From Dentipellis sp. KUC8613 (lineage: Eukaryota > Basidiomycota > Agaricomycetes > Russulales > Hericiaceae): a stretch of 64,000 bases of DNA. Position numbers and translations under genes: made by a program. Where the stretch lies: positions 194,414-258,413 of the forward strand of contig NSJX01000016.1 in NCBI GenBank assembly GCA_002286715.1, written 5' to 3'. Positions 11,401 through 25,000 of the stretch are shown piece after piece (position 1 is the stretch's first letter; every line of letters starts with the position of its first letter). The notes under the pieces were generated by a model that was not told where the DNA came from, searched no databases, and worked only from the letters and a program-made list of their open reading frames with translations.

Positions 11401-11977
11401 GACAGCTGCCCCGAGTGACGTTGCCGCTCCTGCGGACGCTCCCGCCCCTGCTGAAGCCCCCACGCTCGTGGAACCCACTCCTGCCTCTGCCGACGAGAAG
11501 TCTGGAGACGACGACGCACCATCAGCCGAGCCTACTCCTGACGTGAAAGATACATCTGAAGTCTCAGATGAGCCAGCTTCAATCGAATCAGATGCCTCCA
11601 AACCGGCTTCCGAGGACGCAGAATCGACACCGCTTACAAACGGGACCAGTGATTCCGTCGAGAAGGCTGAGAATGACTCGTCAGAAAGCCAGTCGTCCAA
11701 AGAGACTGAAGAAGTCAAGATTGGCGATGCACCCGTCAAGGCCGTTGTTCCCCCTGCCCTTCCTCCTCGCCGGTCTGTTGAGAAGACAACATCTACGAGA
11801 TCGTCCCTTGAATCCAAGAAACAGTTGAATGGGGATGGTACGATCTCGGAGGTCTCCAACATAGGACCCGACGGAGAGATCTATGTCGGCGATGCTACGT
11901 GGGAGGAGCGTGCTTGGAAGGAACTTGCGCGCCTTCGGGAGGAGATGTTCTGGGCGCGCGTCGGAGGGGTCCGGTAA
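8499..11977 (+). CDS. SEC2: Sec2-type Rab guanine-nucleotide exchange factor
   Basis: Four exons (8499-8772, 8826-8942, 8996-9839, 9892-11977) would encode about 1106 aa. Around 9100-9640 is a long coiled coil that ends in ELDDLSAGLFDQANTMVAEA and RLARAMSERKAEDTERAL. This is the Sec2/Rabin8 signature, whose members activate the Sec4/Rab8 GTPase on secretory vesicles for polarised exocytosis. It is followed by LDLAPSLNWLTRRSV, a CALCGT Cys pair, and a second Cys pair in YPLCTSGWCLSRLR, which together may bind zinc. The C-terminal 500 residues are disordered and rich in PPPLPKR and PPALPPRR motifs that look like SH3 ligands. The last residues (ATWEERAWKELARLREEMFW) look like a conserved end. 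The start is uncertain: an in-frame ATG at 8658 (MSQEDHEQ) is a good alternative. Confidence 0.85.
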
Positions 11978-12352
11978 ATATTCGCGGAGAGGAAGGACGG
12001 ATGGAATTATCTATCAATATCTGGCAAGCCACTAGTCCTGCAGAAGGTTGGCCGATCGTCATTTTTTATTTGATTTCTTCGCATGTTTGGACGTTGACGT
12101 TAGACGTCTTGTTTCATTTCACGAGTATAACGACCTGCATAATGTTACTCATAGTCGCACCAGGCGCCGACGGGTGGTTGTTGTCCCATGGCAATGACTG
12201 CAACGAAGTGCTTCCGACTGAACGATTACAATAATTGGATATCCAGGCCACCCGTGGGCCGTATCATACATACAGTTACTATACATCTCACGACGGCCCC
12301 GAATGTTGAACGTATGCGTATGGTTGTGTCCACTCAATTCCACGTCGACGTC

Positions 12353-13745
12353 TTAAACAGCTCCATTTGCGTGCTCCTTCGCGCGCTGTGCCAGAGCGGC
12401 TTGGGACTCTTCATTGGTGACTAGGATGATGTCGAAGGTGAGCAGCTTGAACTTGGAACCCGTGGGGAAGCCGCGCTTGCGGGCTTCCGCCTCGTCGTCC
12501 ACTTGGTTGTATGTCTGCAAAACCTTGTCAGCGATCACACAGTAAACAATCGAGGGATGCACATACCACGACCAGCGACTTCTTCACGCCGAAGACTGCG
12601 TCGCTACTCAAGTAGTCGTCGCCTTCCGGATACAACGCCGTTATCAGCTTCTTGTAGCCTGGCGCTTCAACCATAAGATGCAGGTGGTTCGGACGCATAT
12701 TATGCCGCCCCAAAGCGAGAAGCAAATCTCCAACGGGTCCCTTCAAAATCAAGATCAGCCATGGCTAGGTGCCATATGTCGAATACGATAACTCACATCA
12801 CCAGGGATGGGGTATGCAACGGGGACAACAGCACGATAGCCATATTCGCCTTTGGCATTTGATCGCAAACGTCCACGACAATCAGGCTTGTCGCGTTGGG
12901 AGTATTGCGTGTCATAAAAGCCTACCATCAGGAAAGCATCTTGAGTGATGAAAATGCATCACACAAGGTAGGAAACATACCGTTTTCATCTGTTTCCCAA
13001 GTCTCGATGGTTGCATTGGGCACTGGCTCTCCTGTTGTGGAGAGTACGCGCCCCTCAACATACATGTACTCTCCCTTCCCTTCCGACGCAATCGAATCGC
13101 CATGCTCGACTAGAAGCACCGTCAGTGGTCGTCGTATCATGAAGCATATAATAGATGACACTAACGTTCAGGTGCATCTTCAGTGAAGAACGGGCCGAGG
13201 ACACTGCTCTCCGTCGACGTGCCGATAAGGGGGTTGTTGATCGCGTCGACGAGGGCAGAGACGCCAAGGACGTCCGAGAGCAAGATGAACTCCTGGCGGA
13301 TATTCGTGCACGTCTGCCCAGTGCGCGTGAGGAATTGGATGGTCGTCATCCATTCCTCTGTCGTCAGACTAAACATAGGCTCGCGGTCAGATTCGAACGG
13401 CAAGAGGGTTTCTACACTGTCATGGGTCGCACCTTGTCTCGTTCACAAATTCATGCAGCTTCGTGATCAGATTGCGGAACACAAACCGCGTCCGCCTATC
13501 CATGGACGAGTATTGTTAGACACCCTCGTACCAAGGAGGCATCTGAAGTTACGCACGGATCCGGGGTGAGTTCTGTAAGCTTCAAGAGATTGGCGGTGAT
13601 GATCTCAGGTTTATCGGGAAACTTGAAAGCATGCAAGCACTTAGTAGGGTATCCGGCTCCCAAACTCGGAACTTTGACGTACCGGCAAATCCAAAGCAGG
13701 AGGGGCAATCCCATTCGAGACGGCGTGATCGTTCACCTGAGCCAT
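12353..13745 (-). CDS. Intradiol ring-cleavage dioxygenase (catechol/hydroxyquinol type)
   Basis: Eight exons (13683-13745, 13557-13621, 13433-13495, 13166-13368, 12981-13109, 12797-12921, 12567-12740, 12353-12514) encode 327 aa. The N-terminal dioxygenase domain includes SLTTEEWMTTIQFLTRTGQ and SSVLGPFFTEDAPE. The catalytic domain carries the Fe(III) ligands expected of the family: Tyr in NGFYDTQY, Tyr in VAYPIPGDGPVGDL, and two His in RPNHLHLMVEAPGY. The enzyme would cleave catechol or hydroxyquinol between its hydroxyl carbons to a muconate or maleylacetate product, feeding the beta-ketoadipate route used for lignin-derived aromatics. There is no signal peptide, so it is probably cytosolic. 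Catechol versus hydroxyquinol preference cannot be told from sequence alone. All intron phases are consistent. Confidence 0.92.
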
Positions 13746-14486
13746 GTTCGTTCTTCAAGCGGATAATGCGGCAAGTGGCAGAAGGGAATGAATCTGTGTC
13801 CGTACTGCAGACCAGGAGAGAGAAGGCTTTTAAACGCAAGCTGCAGGGTCATCCTGAGTGCGACCTTCGCTGATGGGTTATGCTCCGAGGGTATACATGC
13901 CCATAAAAGGTGTCTGCATTCCAGCGTCGCTGGTCAGCAGGTTGCACGCCCCGGCCCAAGTCTGCGTAAAAGTTCTATCGATCTGAGGTCCCTGTAGCTG
14001 CATCAATGGACATTGCGGTCTACTCCGGTGGCAAATGAACGGCGTTCCATATGAGGTTCACGAAGGGAGGCGGCAAAATGGATCTCTAAACATTGTCGTA
14101 AAGCAGCGGTCAAAGCTACCCCGCGATGACGAACCTTTACTAAAAGACCTTGGTCATGCCCCATTACTCAACGTTCTCAACGTCCATAGAAAGGCCAGAG
14201 CAACTTGGAAAGGCGACGCTGATACTCGATATACTTGGCTACTGAAAAAACGTACAAACAACACTGAACGACAACATGCCATGACAGTCCGTCAAACACA
14301 GAAGAAAGAAAGGCTCGTGATGAAGGGTATGCCAGGATCCAAACGGTGGTAAGGTGACAAGGTGTCAAAGCAAGAGACCAATATAATAATAGGTTGTCCA
14401 TGGTATACTCATACCTCTATCATTTATCTGTACAGTAATTTTCGTTCTCATGATGAATGGTATTGGCAGAACATTCTGCGATGCGT
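13746..14486. other. intergenic, no gene seen
   Basis: This spacer lies between the dioxygenase start and the GFA1 stop. It holds the dioxygenase promoter and the GFA1 3' region. The open frames present (for example 14035-14352) show no family features. Confidence 0.5.
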
Positions 14487-17019
<2,533 letters not shown>

Positions 17020-17728
17020 GATGGGTCAAACGGTCGTAGGCGAGGAGGTGGTAGAAGGCGGGGGAGGGGAGAGGCAAAGGGGAGATGTGATAGAGAAATC
17101 GTCGAGGGACGATGGGCATACTTAAATTAGCCACCTGCTAAAGACCAAATAGAACCAAATCACTGCCTCGAACATCGCCTTGTCTCCGGCTCCTTGGCCT
17201 GACTCGGCGAAGAGAATCCGTCGGCTTGCGCTCTGCCCCTCAGCTTCGCCTCACACAGCTTTCATCGGGACGCTCGGGCTATATTGCAAAATTGAGATGC
17301 GCCCATGTACGCGCCTTTCGTCGTTAACAACCGCACTGTGTCAGTCGAAAGCTGGCGAGACGCACGAAACGCCGTGTCACCTCATTGCAGCATCGTGCAT
17401 CACCTTCTGCTTCTTTTGCTCGTAAAACCCCTGCAGATAACCTGCAACGACCCCGATGCGTTTCTCCCGAGTCGAATGCGGCAAGTTTGGTTCTAATTTG
17501 CACCCGCTTAGACCCTGCTATAACGCTAATTCACTCATTTGCGGCACGTTGCGTTTTCGGAAGCAAGCGAGAGATCGTCAGGTTCAGGGTTGACAGGATG
17601 GATGCGGGCCGAATAATGAAGGAATCCTGCCCGTGAGATGGCCAGGTACCGTAACACGATGATCTAAGACAGTGAAAATCCTCAGCATCCCCCAGCAACA
17701 GCTAATGACATGGATAGATTATTACGAT
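17020..17728. other. intergenic, GFA1 promoter region
   Basis: These 0.7 kb separate GFA1 (start) from the epoxide-hydrolase-like gene (end). I found no convincing coding sequence. The segment nearest GFA1 (17020-17110) is purine-rich on the plus strand and so pyrimidine-rich on the coding strand, as often seen in fungal promoters. Confidence 0.5.
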
Positions 17729-18931
17729 TCAACATTCCCGGTCGGTCCTTGCGACGAAGGTCTGCAGCCACTGCACCACCTGTTCTGGTCTCTCCTGCTG
17801 CACCCAATGTCCCGCGTCCGGGACGAGTACAAAGTTTGCATCGCCCATCTGAACAAACAGCTCCTTCATCTTGTCCACGGCGCCAAAGCTTTGCCAAACG
17901 CCCCAGTCCTTCGTGCCACCTATGAACATCGCTGGCACATTGATCCTCCCACCCAGGGGACCAAACTCCATCAGCTCTTTCGCGTCCTGTCCACTTCCCT
18001 CGATCAGGCATCTGTACCAGTTCAGGCCGCCTTGAAAACCAGTGCGCCGATAGTCGCTCACGTAAATGGACAGCTCCGTATCAGGTAACCAGGTATTGTG
18101 GTCTACTTCCTCGCGGGTTGGGGCGCAAGGTAATACTGTTTCAGGCATCGTTTGTTCGATGGGCATGATGTAGTACCCGGGCATCAAGGCCAACGACTCT
18201 CCGGAGGCAGAAGACAGCGGATGTGGATTGTTGGGCAACCAGTCGGCGCTTTTGACGTGATAGTAGGCGCGCAAAAAGGCGTGCAATCCTCCCGACGCCC
18301 TCCACATATCCTCGTTGGCTTCGGGCGTTGAAAAGTACGATGTATAGTGCTTTCGAGGCGGGTCAAGACGTGCGAGTTCCTGATCGACTCTGGGCGGGAA
18401 AGCAGGCAGGCCCTCATTCGAATGACCCAGGGCGTCCGAACTGACGCGCAGCGCCGGGAAACCCGAAAATGGTGCGCTCATCATTACGACTCTCTTGAAG
18501 ACATCTGGACGAATCAACGTGCAGCATCCAGCCACGAGGGATCCAAAGTCGTGCCCTACCACAGCATGAGCAGTGGTATGGTCTAGAGCTGATACGAGAC
18601 TCGTGATGTCCTGGGCAACATTGAGAAGTCGGTACGGTGCTAGGTTTTCTCCGTACGTGATGGGATAGTCGAGGGGATAGGCGCCATCCCTCTTGATACT
18701 CGTGGTACGCCCAAATCCTCGCTGATCGGGAGCAACAACATGATATCCCGAGGCAGCTAATGGATACATGATTTTTCTCCAGGAATACGCCAACTCTGGG
18801 AAGCCATGTAGGAGGAGGATCAGGGCATTCTCGGGATTACCAGCTTCCAATATGTGCATCTGGAGGTCCCGAACTAGGAGTAATCGAGAGCTGATTTCGG
18901 GATGAAGCTGCCAATCTGGAGGTGAAGACAT
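17729..18931 (-). CDS. Epoxide-hydrolase-like alpha/beta hydrolase
   Basis: This is a single-exon gene of 400 aa. It shows the alpha/beta hydrolase order expected of soluble epoxide hydrolases: oxyanion motif LLHGFPELAYSWR, then VVAPDQRGFGRT, then the nucleophile elbow VVGHDFGSLVAG with Asp as nucleophile, which favours epoxide hydrolase over esterase. A cap region follows, with tyrosines that could polarise the epoxide. The acid is probably in GGTKDWGVW, and the catalytic His is in VPDAGHWVQQERPEQV near the C-terminus. There is no signal peptide. The ATG at 18931 is preferred because the open frame extends 19 codons further without an ATG. The substrate is unknown; fungi use such enzymes on lipid, terpene and xenobiotic epoxides. 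Haloalkane or fluoroacetate dehalogenase is a less likely reading. Confidence 0.88.
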   Translation of the reverse strand: MSSPPDWQLHPEISSRLLLVRDLQMHILEAGNPENALILLLHGFPELAYSWRKIMYPLAASGYHVVAPDQRGFGRTTSIKRDGAYPLDYPITYGENLAPYRLLNVAQDITSLVSALDHTTAHAVVGHDFGSLVAGCCTLIRPDVFKRVVMMSAPFSGFPALRVSSDALGHSNEGLPAFPPRVDQELARLDPPRKHYTSYFSTPEANEDMWRASGGLHAFLRAYYHVKSADWLPNNPHPLSSASGESLALMPGYYIMPIEQTMPETVLPCAPTREEVDHNTWLPDTELSIYVSDYRRTGFQGGLNWYRCLIEGSGQDAKELMEFGPLGGRINVPAMFIGGTKDWGVWQSFGAVDKMKELFVQMGDANFVLVPDAGHWVQQERPEQVVQWLQTFVARTDREC

Positions 18932-20368
18932 GGTGATCCGGGCCTCTTCTGCGCCTATAAGACAGTGGATCAGCCGATGAGGGGCCACAAGTCGAGCTCG
19001 TGCGTGATGGTCTTCAACAATGTACTATATTGCTACTTACCAGTGTCCAGCAGGAAGAAGCACAGGAGGGGACTTTCTCCCCTGGCGTCACACTTGATAA
19101 GAGATCCTGACGAGTCTTATGAAGCAAGTAGCGAAACGGCGGACCTACTTATTCAGCGCTGACCTTGAGGTGGGACACGTGAAGCGTGGACGATTCCGAT
19201 CCGGTCCCTCGAGTACCAGACATCTTCGGCGTACGCCGGCTAGCGCGTGGCAGACGGCGGACCGTCCCACCAACTTTCTGGAAATTCTCCGTCTCCCAAC
19301 TCCAATTCTACAGGTCGCAAATAATCCACTCATATGATTCTGAAGCGCTATACCATCGCCCCGACATATGACATCGGCCCGGTCTGCCTGTATTCAGTTC
19401 TGTCTGGCATACCCCCGCGGAATGTGGCCTCGCGTTTCTGAATCTCGTGCATTACCCTTTTTTGACCTGCTCTCCCCACAGACTTTGCTCCAACTAGAAA
19501 GCGACTTGGTTACCGGCCTTAGTCCTCGGAATCCGGTGACCCACGTCTAGTGACCGCCAGGCACTCAGAAATTTCTACCTGTCGTCGGTCGCTCGAGGGC
19601 TCCGACCCGACCTCTGCTTCTTCGAGCTCTACGGAGATGACTTCATTGAAATGCTTCCACAGCGCTTCGCTACTCCGTCTACACAAACGCTAAAGCCCAT
19701 ACAGTTTGATTATGTAGCCCGAACGAAGGGGAATCCATGCTCTTTAGACACCGGAAAAGACGCTCACCAGCGCTTGCTACTACCATACTATATTGGCTTT
19801 GATATCTATCGAAACATTTCAAGCTGGACTTCATATCGCTCCTTCGTGGAACACCAATGGGATTCCGCCATGGATCCGAAATCGTCTGCAGGAACGCGTG
19901 CGCATGCTCACGTTATGGCGCCAATCCGCTGAGGAAGCTCAAGCTTCGTGAATCCGGCCCATGGGAAGCAGCGTTCAAACACACTTCGTGCGCTCTTCCG
20001 CCACCGGGGCTGACGACCTAGATCAGAAGGCCACCGGTCCACATGCTAAATCCGCCATCTCATACGTATACTTATACTTGCCAAACGGCGATAGTGAATC
20101 TATTCTCAACTCAGGAACCCCCCATAGTAGTAGAATAATAATACAGGATTGTAGTATCTCCCAGTGCGTACGACTGGACGCCACCGGCGCCCCGATTCTC
20201 AGCTCGATGCTTTTTGCTTGCGGTGTCAGATTGTCGTCTGACATAACGGTGTGTACGGGAAACGGAATTAGCATTGCTCGCGCAATGGAGAATCCAAAAG
20301 GTATAGGTGAAGGCAGCAGTCTGTGAAGACAGACGGCGTCACGGAACCACGATGCGCCCGAGCGCGAT
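18932..20368. other. intergenic, one odd open frame inside
   Basis: This 1.4-kb gap separates two minus-strand genes. Apart from the open frame at 19540-19932 (listed separately), nothing in it looks coding or repetitive. Confidence 0.45.
19540..19932 (+). other. open frame of unknown status, possible gene fragment
   Basis: An uninterrupted frame of about 130 codons, with an ATG only at 19651, reads like protein in places (ALRNFYLSSVARGLRPD, CFFELYGDDFIEMLPQRF). It lacks an obvious promoter or upstream exon. A second open frame, 19368-19550, ends just before it in another register (LPFFDLLSPQTLLQLESD). The pair could be a decayed gene with a frameshift, two exons of an undescribed gene, or chance. 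I recognise no family. Confidence 0.2.
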
Positions 20369-22057
20369 CTACATGGGAGTATGCTTGAGCTCGTCGATGT
20401 GGTCGAGGTGGTTTTGCGCTTCGGCGTCGACGTCGAAGGGGCTCTTGAGCCGTCCAGAAGTGTCATCACCCTCATTCTGAGTGACCGAGAACGTGCTCAT
20501 CTATTCGAAGGATTTCATGAGCCGAGCCCGTCATAGCAACGAGTGTGGACACGAACCTGGACATGCACGCCCTGCTGTGGCACCTTTCCGACAGAGACGT
20601 TGAGCTGAGTGTTGCCCGCCTTCTTGGCGTGGGTCGAGTTCGACGTCGAGCTACACACAGCCTCTCTTAAGCAACGACAACAGTATCATGTGTCGGCGAG
20701 ACGTACGAGAACATCTCAGCCGCCGGGGTTGTGAAGTTCGTGAGGCGACGGACGACACGGCATGCAACAATCTGAGGTGAGGGTATTTTCGTCAACACTT
20801 CTCGAGAAAGTCGGGCTATTTCATAAGACGCACAGTGGATGTCGTCGCAGCGGGGACATTCGCTATGACAACCATGACAGGATTGAGGTTGAGACTCATG
20901 AAAATCTGTCAACGCCAATTAGACGTCGGAGCCTGCTGAAACAAAACAACTACATGCCGTGGCTGTCAAGTTGGCCAAAAACCTAAATCACATCCATGAA
21001 TCGTTAGAAGCATTTCAAATCCCAAGTTCATACCACTTACGCAATGAAAAAGTAGACCAGACCATCTCCGAAAATCATCTGGACCAGCCTGCTCCGCGCC
21101 GTGCTTTCGTACGCGAGCTTGTACGCCGTCAGCGCCATGACGATGAAGTCGAAGCACATGCTGTAGATGAACGTCGCGGAGAGCAGTTTGTTGTCGGCAG
21201 AGGTAATGACACAACCTTGACCCGGCACCCATGCGGCGGTCAAGAGAATGCCGTGAAGGAGAAGTGACCAGTGGCCAAGTATGATAACGACCAATGGGAT
21301 GACGATGTAGAGCTTTTGCGACCAAATCGCTATACTACAAGGCTAATCGTAAGACCGATTTCGAGCAGGCGGAAGACCCAGTACGTACGTGCGAATTGAA
21401 AGGTTGATGCAGGCCATGCCAATTGCGAAGTTACCCATACACTAAGGTACACACCGATGATTAGCAAAAGTATAGCCCATAACTTCTTTTTTCATACCTG
21501 ATTGAACGTATACAGAGCCTGACAGTTCACTTCTCTGGATATACAAAGTATCGTGAGGATGCAGCGCAGGATACAAAAGGAGAGTTTTCCGCACGTTTGG
21601 ACATTTAGGGCTATAGCACTACCAGCCAGGATGAGCTTTGATCTAAGAACGAACTGAGAACGAAGGGCTACTTACATTCCTACTAGCGCCATGAGCAGAC
21701 TATAGCGTCCAATGAAATAGAATATCTATATCGCGTACACGGTTAGCTGAATATGGGCGGAGAGAGATAACGGTCGTACCAGTGGCCATCTGAACCTTCT
21801 TTTCCCAGACAAGAAGCTCCATTCGAATTCCAAGGACGTGAACCATTCCCATCTACGACCTACAGTCAGCTAATAGCTCTCCACGAAGATTATACTACTC
21901 ACATGTACAGACCAAGCAACGCATGCATGAATTTACCGAAAGCATCTGCACAGAAGGCGATGTGTTAGTTTGCTTCATTCGTGGTATCTATGGTAGAACG
22001 GAGCATTGGCGTACCAGCATCGTGAGCAAGCTCAGCGGGAGAGCTCCAGTCGACCAT
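20369..22057 (-). CDS. DUF6533-type multi-pass membrane protein
   Basis: This gene of about ten exons starts at MVDWSSPAELAHDA (ATG at 22057). The spliced protein runs through YIWEWFTSLEFEWSFLSGKR, IFYFIGRYSLLMALVG, VNCQALYTFNQCMGNFAIGM, LGHWSLLLHGILLTAAWVPG and SATFIYSMCFDFIVMALTAY to IVACRVVRRLTNF. It has about seven hydrophobic helices, as expected of the DUF6533 membrane family that is expanded in agaricomycetes. The obvious frame stops at 20667, but splicing from TTCTC|GTACGT continues into two more exons (NTQLNVSVGKVPQQGVHVQ and MSTFSVTQNEGDDTSGRLKS), ending at 20369. This cytoplasmic tail matches what I expect for the family. One intron (20906-20957) keeps frame only with a GC donor. 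Function is unknown; receptor-like roles have been guessed. Confidence 0.82.
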
Positions 22058-25000
22058 AGTAAGGTAAGAAGGACGGATGGAGACAAGATACGGGTGGACA
22101 AATGAGTGCGGGGGGCGTCACCGGAGGTGATGCAGGAGAGGGTCTGTATATTATATCCCCAACGAAGAGGAGAGAGAAGCCAACATGTGCGCCTGCCGTA
22201 TATATGTCCCTCTGGTTACCGGGGCCATCGCTTAGAGCGCAGAAACACGGCCATCAGGCGCATTTCGAGAAACCAGAAAGAAGCCTCGCGCTTCACGTTG
22301 TGTCTATATGTGAATTCCGTGAAATACGGCCAGCGCGCGAGGCTCGTCACGCCGACTCTGCTCGCCAATGCGTCGCGGAGCGTAAAACTTCATTCCGTTA
22401 ATTTTGAGGCACTGCATCTCCGCCACTCGGTAGGCCATTGACGCACTCGTGGGACGGCCGTGGCCCACATATGCCCGGAAGCCCTGTCGGCAAGACCTAT
22501 AAGGGCCCAGGTGTGGTGCCATTTTCTGTTGTCTGAGCCAAGCTGAGGCCGATTCAAAGCACCTTCTTCCAAACTTCCTTTTTTTCTATTCTTCCACGTT
22601 CGGGTTTGCCCGACGACACGCGAAAACATGAGCGCCCGATCGAATCGCCCAGCGAATCACCCGGAGTTATCTGCGAGCCGCAGGGAAGGCGGCCGATGTA
22701 AATAGCTGCTTGAAAGCTGCTGCACGGGCAACGGAATTCTGATAGGACTATTCACGGGATTTTGGAACCCACCTTGATCTCTGCGGCTCTTGAAGATGGA
22801 AATCCCACATGGGTCGTCCCCACAACCACGATACGTACGTGGAGACGGAGCCTGATTCAGACTCTGGTGGGTCTGCGGCCCGGCCTCGCTCGGCAAAGGC
22901 CTGGATACATCGGAAGAGATCGAAAGCGGGGCTACTTACGTGTGGAGAGTCTCTACTTGATTGTCGTGAAGCCTACGGGTGTTGATAATATTACAAGAAT
23001 TGAAGGCCGAGATATCCAGCTGACGTTTGAACTTCAGGTTGGATAAAATAAGAAGTAAACCGCGACCTTCACAGTGCCTTGACCGGGTGCACCGCGGCCT
23101 TCGTGTTGCATTACTGTCCGCGGAGCGCTTTCAAGTCACCGTCAGGCGTGTCCTGACCGAACAACGCCTTCGAAGAACCCTAACGAAACTCAAACTTACG
23201 ATAAGCGTACGAAACTACAAAACGCACCACGTGACGATGTAGAACAGGGATCAACTTGGACTTGAGAGTGAGATGGCATGGCCTGGGTACAGCCTGACTG
23301 CCTCCATCAGCTGCTGTAGTAGATGGGAGGTGATTCGCCTGCGATGAGGTGCAAGTGAAAAGGGGTGGCTGCTCCACGTCGAGATTGAGGAAGAGAAGAG
23401 GGAAGGACGCCAGTACAGGGTGGTGGGGTCAGAGGCAGGAAGAAAGCAAGTCAGTCAGGCAAGATAATCGTTGTGAAAGACAAGGCAAGGCCACAGGTGG
23501 CCACTCGCCTCAAGTGTCAACAATATCTGATCGCCACGCAAGGCCGCTGCATCGCTCCCCTGCGAGGATCTGGCAATAGCACTTTTCCCTTCTCCGAGAA
23601 AGACAACCTGGCAAAATTTCAACAAGGGTCAGCCAAGACCTGTGTCAGACGTACATACGACACCAGGACGAGATCTTGCGCACCGGAGTAAAGCCTGCAT
23701 GGCTGCATTTTGCAGATCCCCCGTCGCGCAGCAACATCCTCCTGAGCGTATGGCTCTGGTGCCTACATCAGATCGCCACTCAACGGTGACGGTGCAGCAG
23801 CAAGTACTTGGTGAGCTGCAGTGCAGCCACGCATGTGGTCGACGCCGGCACAGTCTCGGAGAACAGCGTAGACCCCAACCCTAGCACTCGAGTCGTCATC
23901 TTTCCACCAACGCCCGATGCAACGGAGTGCAGCAGCTGGAACACCGGGGGGACCTGACATCAAGTAGCCGTAGAGTGCCAACCTCCGGAGGGCGAACTGC
24001 AAGGGACCATGCAGTCGAGGCCAAGCCAAGCCAAATCAGGGGCACACGACCAGCATCTCGATAATCCGCGGCGGGCGGACGGACGGTGGCCAAAGCGCAT
24101 CGTGCGTTCAAATTGCAGACGGGTCGAGGCGAAGCAGAGTCCTAAACGCAACCCCCACGGGCCGCAGACCCCTGGCGCCTTCGCTCCCGATGCCCTTGTG
24201 CAGACTCGTTAGTACCGGTGAGCTGAAGGGCACGTTACGGAGTTGGCCACTTGGACTGACCTTCGCCCGACCGCCGCCCCTGTATCGCTTTCGAGCTGAT
24301 CATGATCGGGGCACTTCGACGGAATCGTGTTCCGCAGGAGGCTGTGCTCGAAGCACGCTTCTCGCCAGCGCGTAAGTACCACACGCAAGTGGACAAAGTG
24401 CGAGAGGTGTTGATCGCTGCGTAGTGATGCAGGTCGAAACTGGTCCAATGGGCCCCTCGGAGTTCCTGGACGCTTCGACGCGTGCAGGTGGCCACAACAG
24501 CCGGACCGCTAGACATGAAATGGATGATGGCCGCTTGCTGGATGAGCATTACAGCCACAAGTATTTGCCTATCCGCCGACATGCATCTGAGTCGAACGCT
24601 GTAGGGTAGCAATTGGCTCCGTTGATGGACAGTTAGTGGGCGCTTTGGCATGACGAACGGGTCGAACCCGGTCTAGCAAAAGCGCATACCTGCAGGTGAG
24701 CCTTCGACCAGTCTGCATGACACACGAGCTCTAGCATGGGAACTTCCACTCATCACACCCTGCCATTCGGAATCGTACGTGTGACCAAAAAGCCTCCATG
24801 CACGGAGGCTCAACAGATTTGCAAATGAATTCGGAATAGGGTCCTGCGATGCGGATGAGTGCCTAGCTGCGATATCCAAGTCCGCCCGAGTCTATGTCAG
24901 AGGTGAACGCGCCTCATGCTGCAACTAGTGCTCACCTGATCGGATCCTGCAAGTCGCCGCCCCATGCTGCAGCCCTGGAGTGCGCGCGTTTGCAGGGGAA

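Noticed and set aside
20667..20918. end of the DUF6533 gene at the 20667 stop
   Set aside because: The stop falls inside an intron. Splicing from TTCTC|GTACGT leads to two further exons with family-like sequence and a stop at 20369.
24600..24685. tRNA-like stretch with GGGTCGAACCCG and an upstream TAGCAATTGG
   Set aside because: The T-arm-like stem closes a 5-nt instead of a 7-nt loop, and no acceptor stem or anticodon arm can be paired around it.
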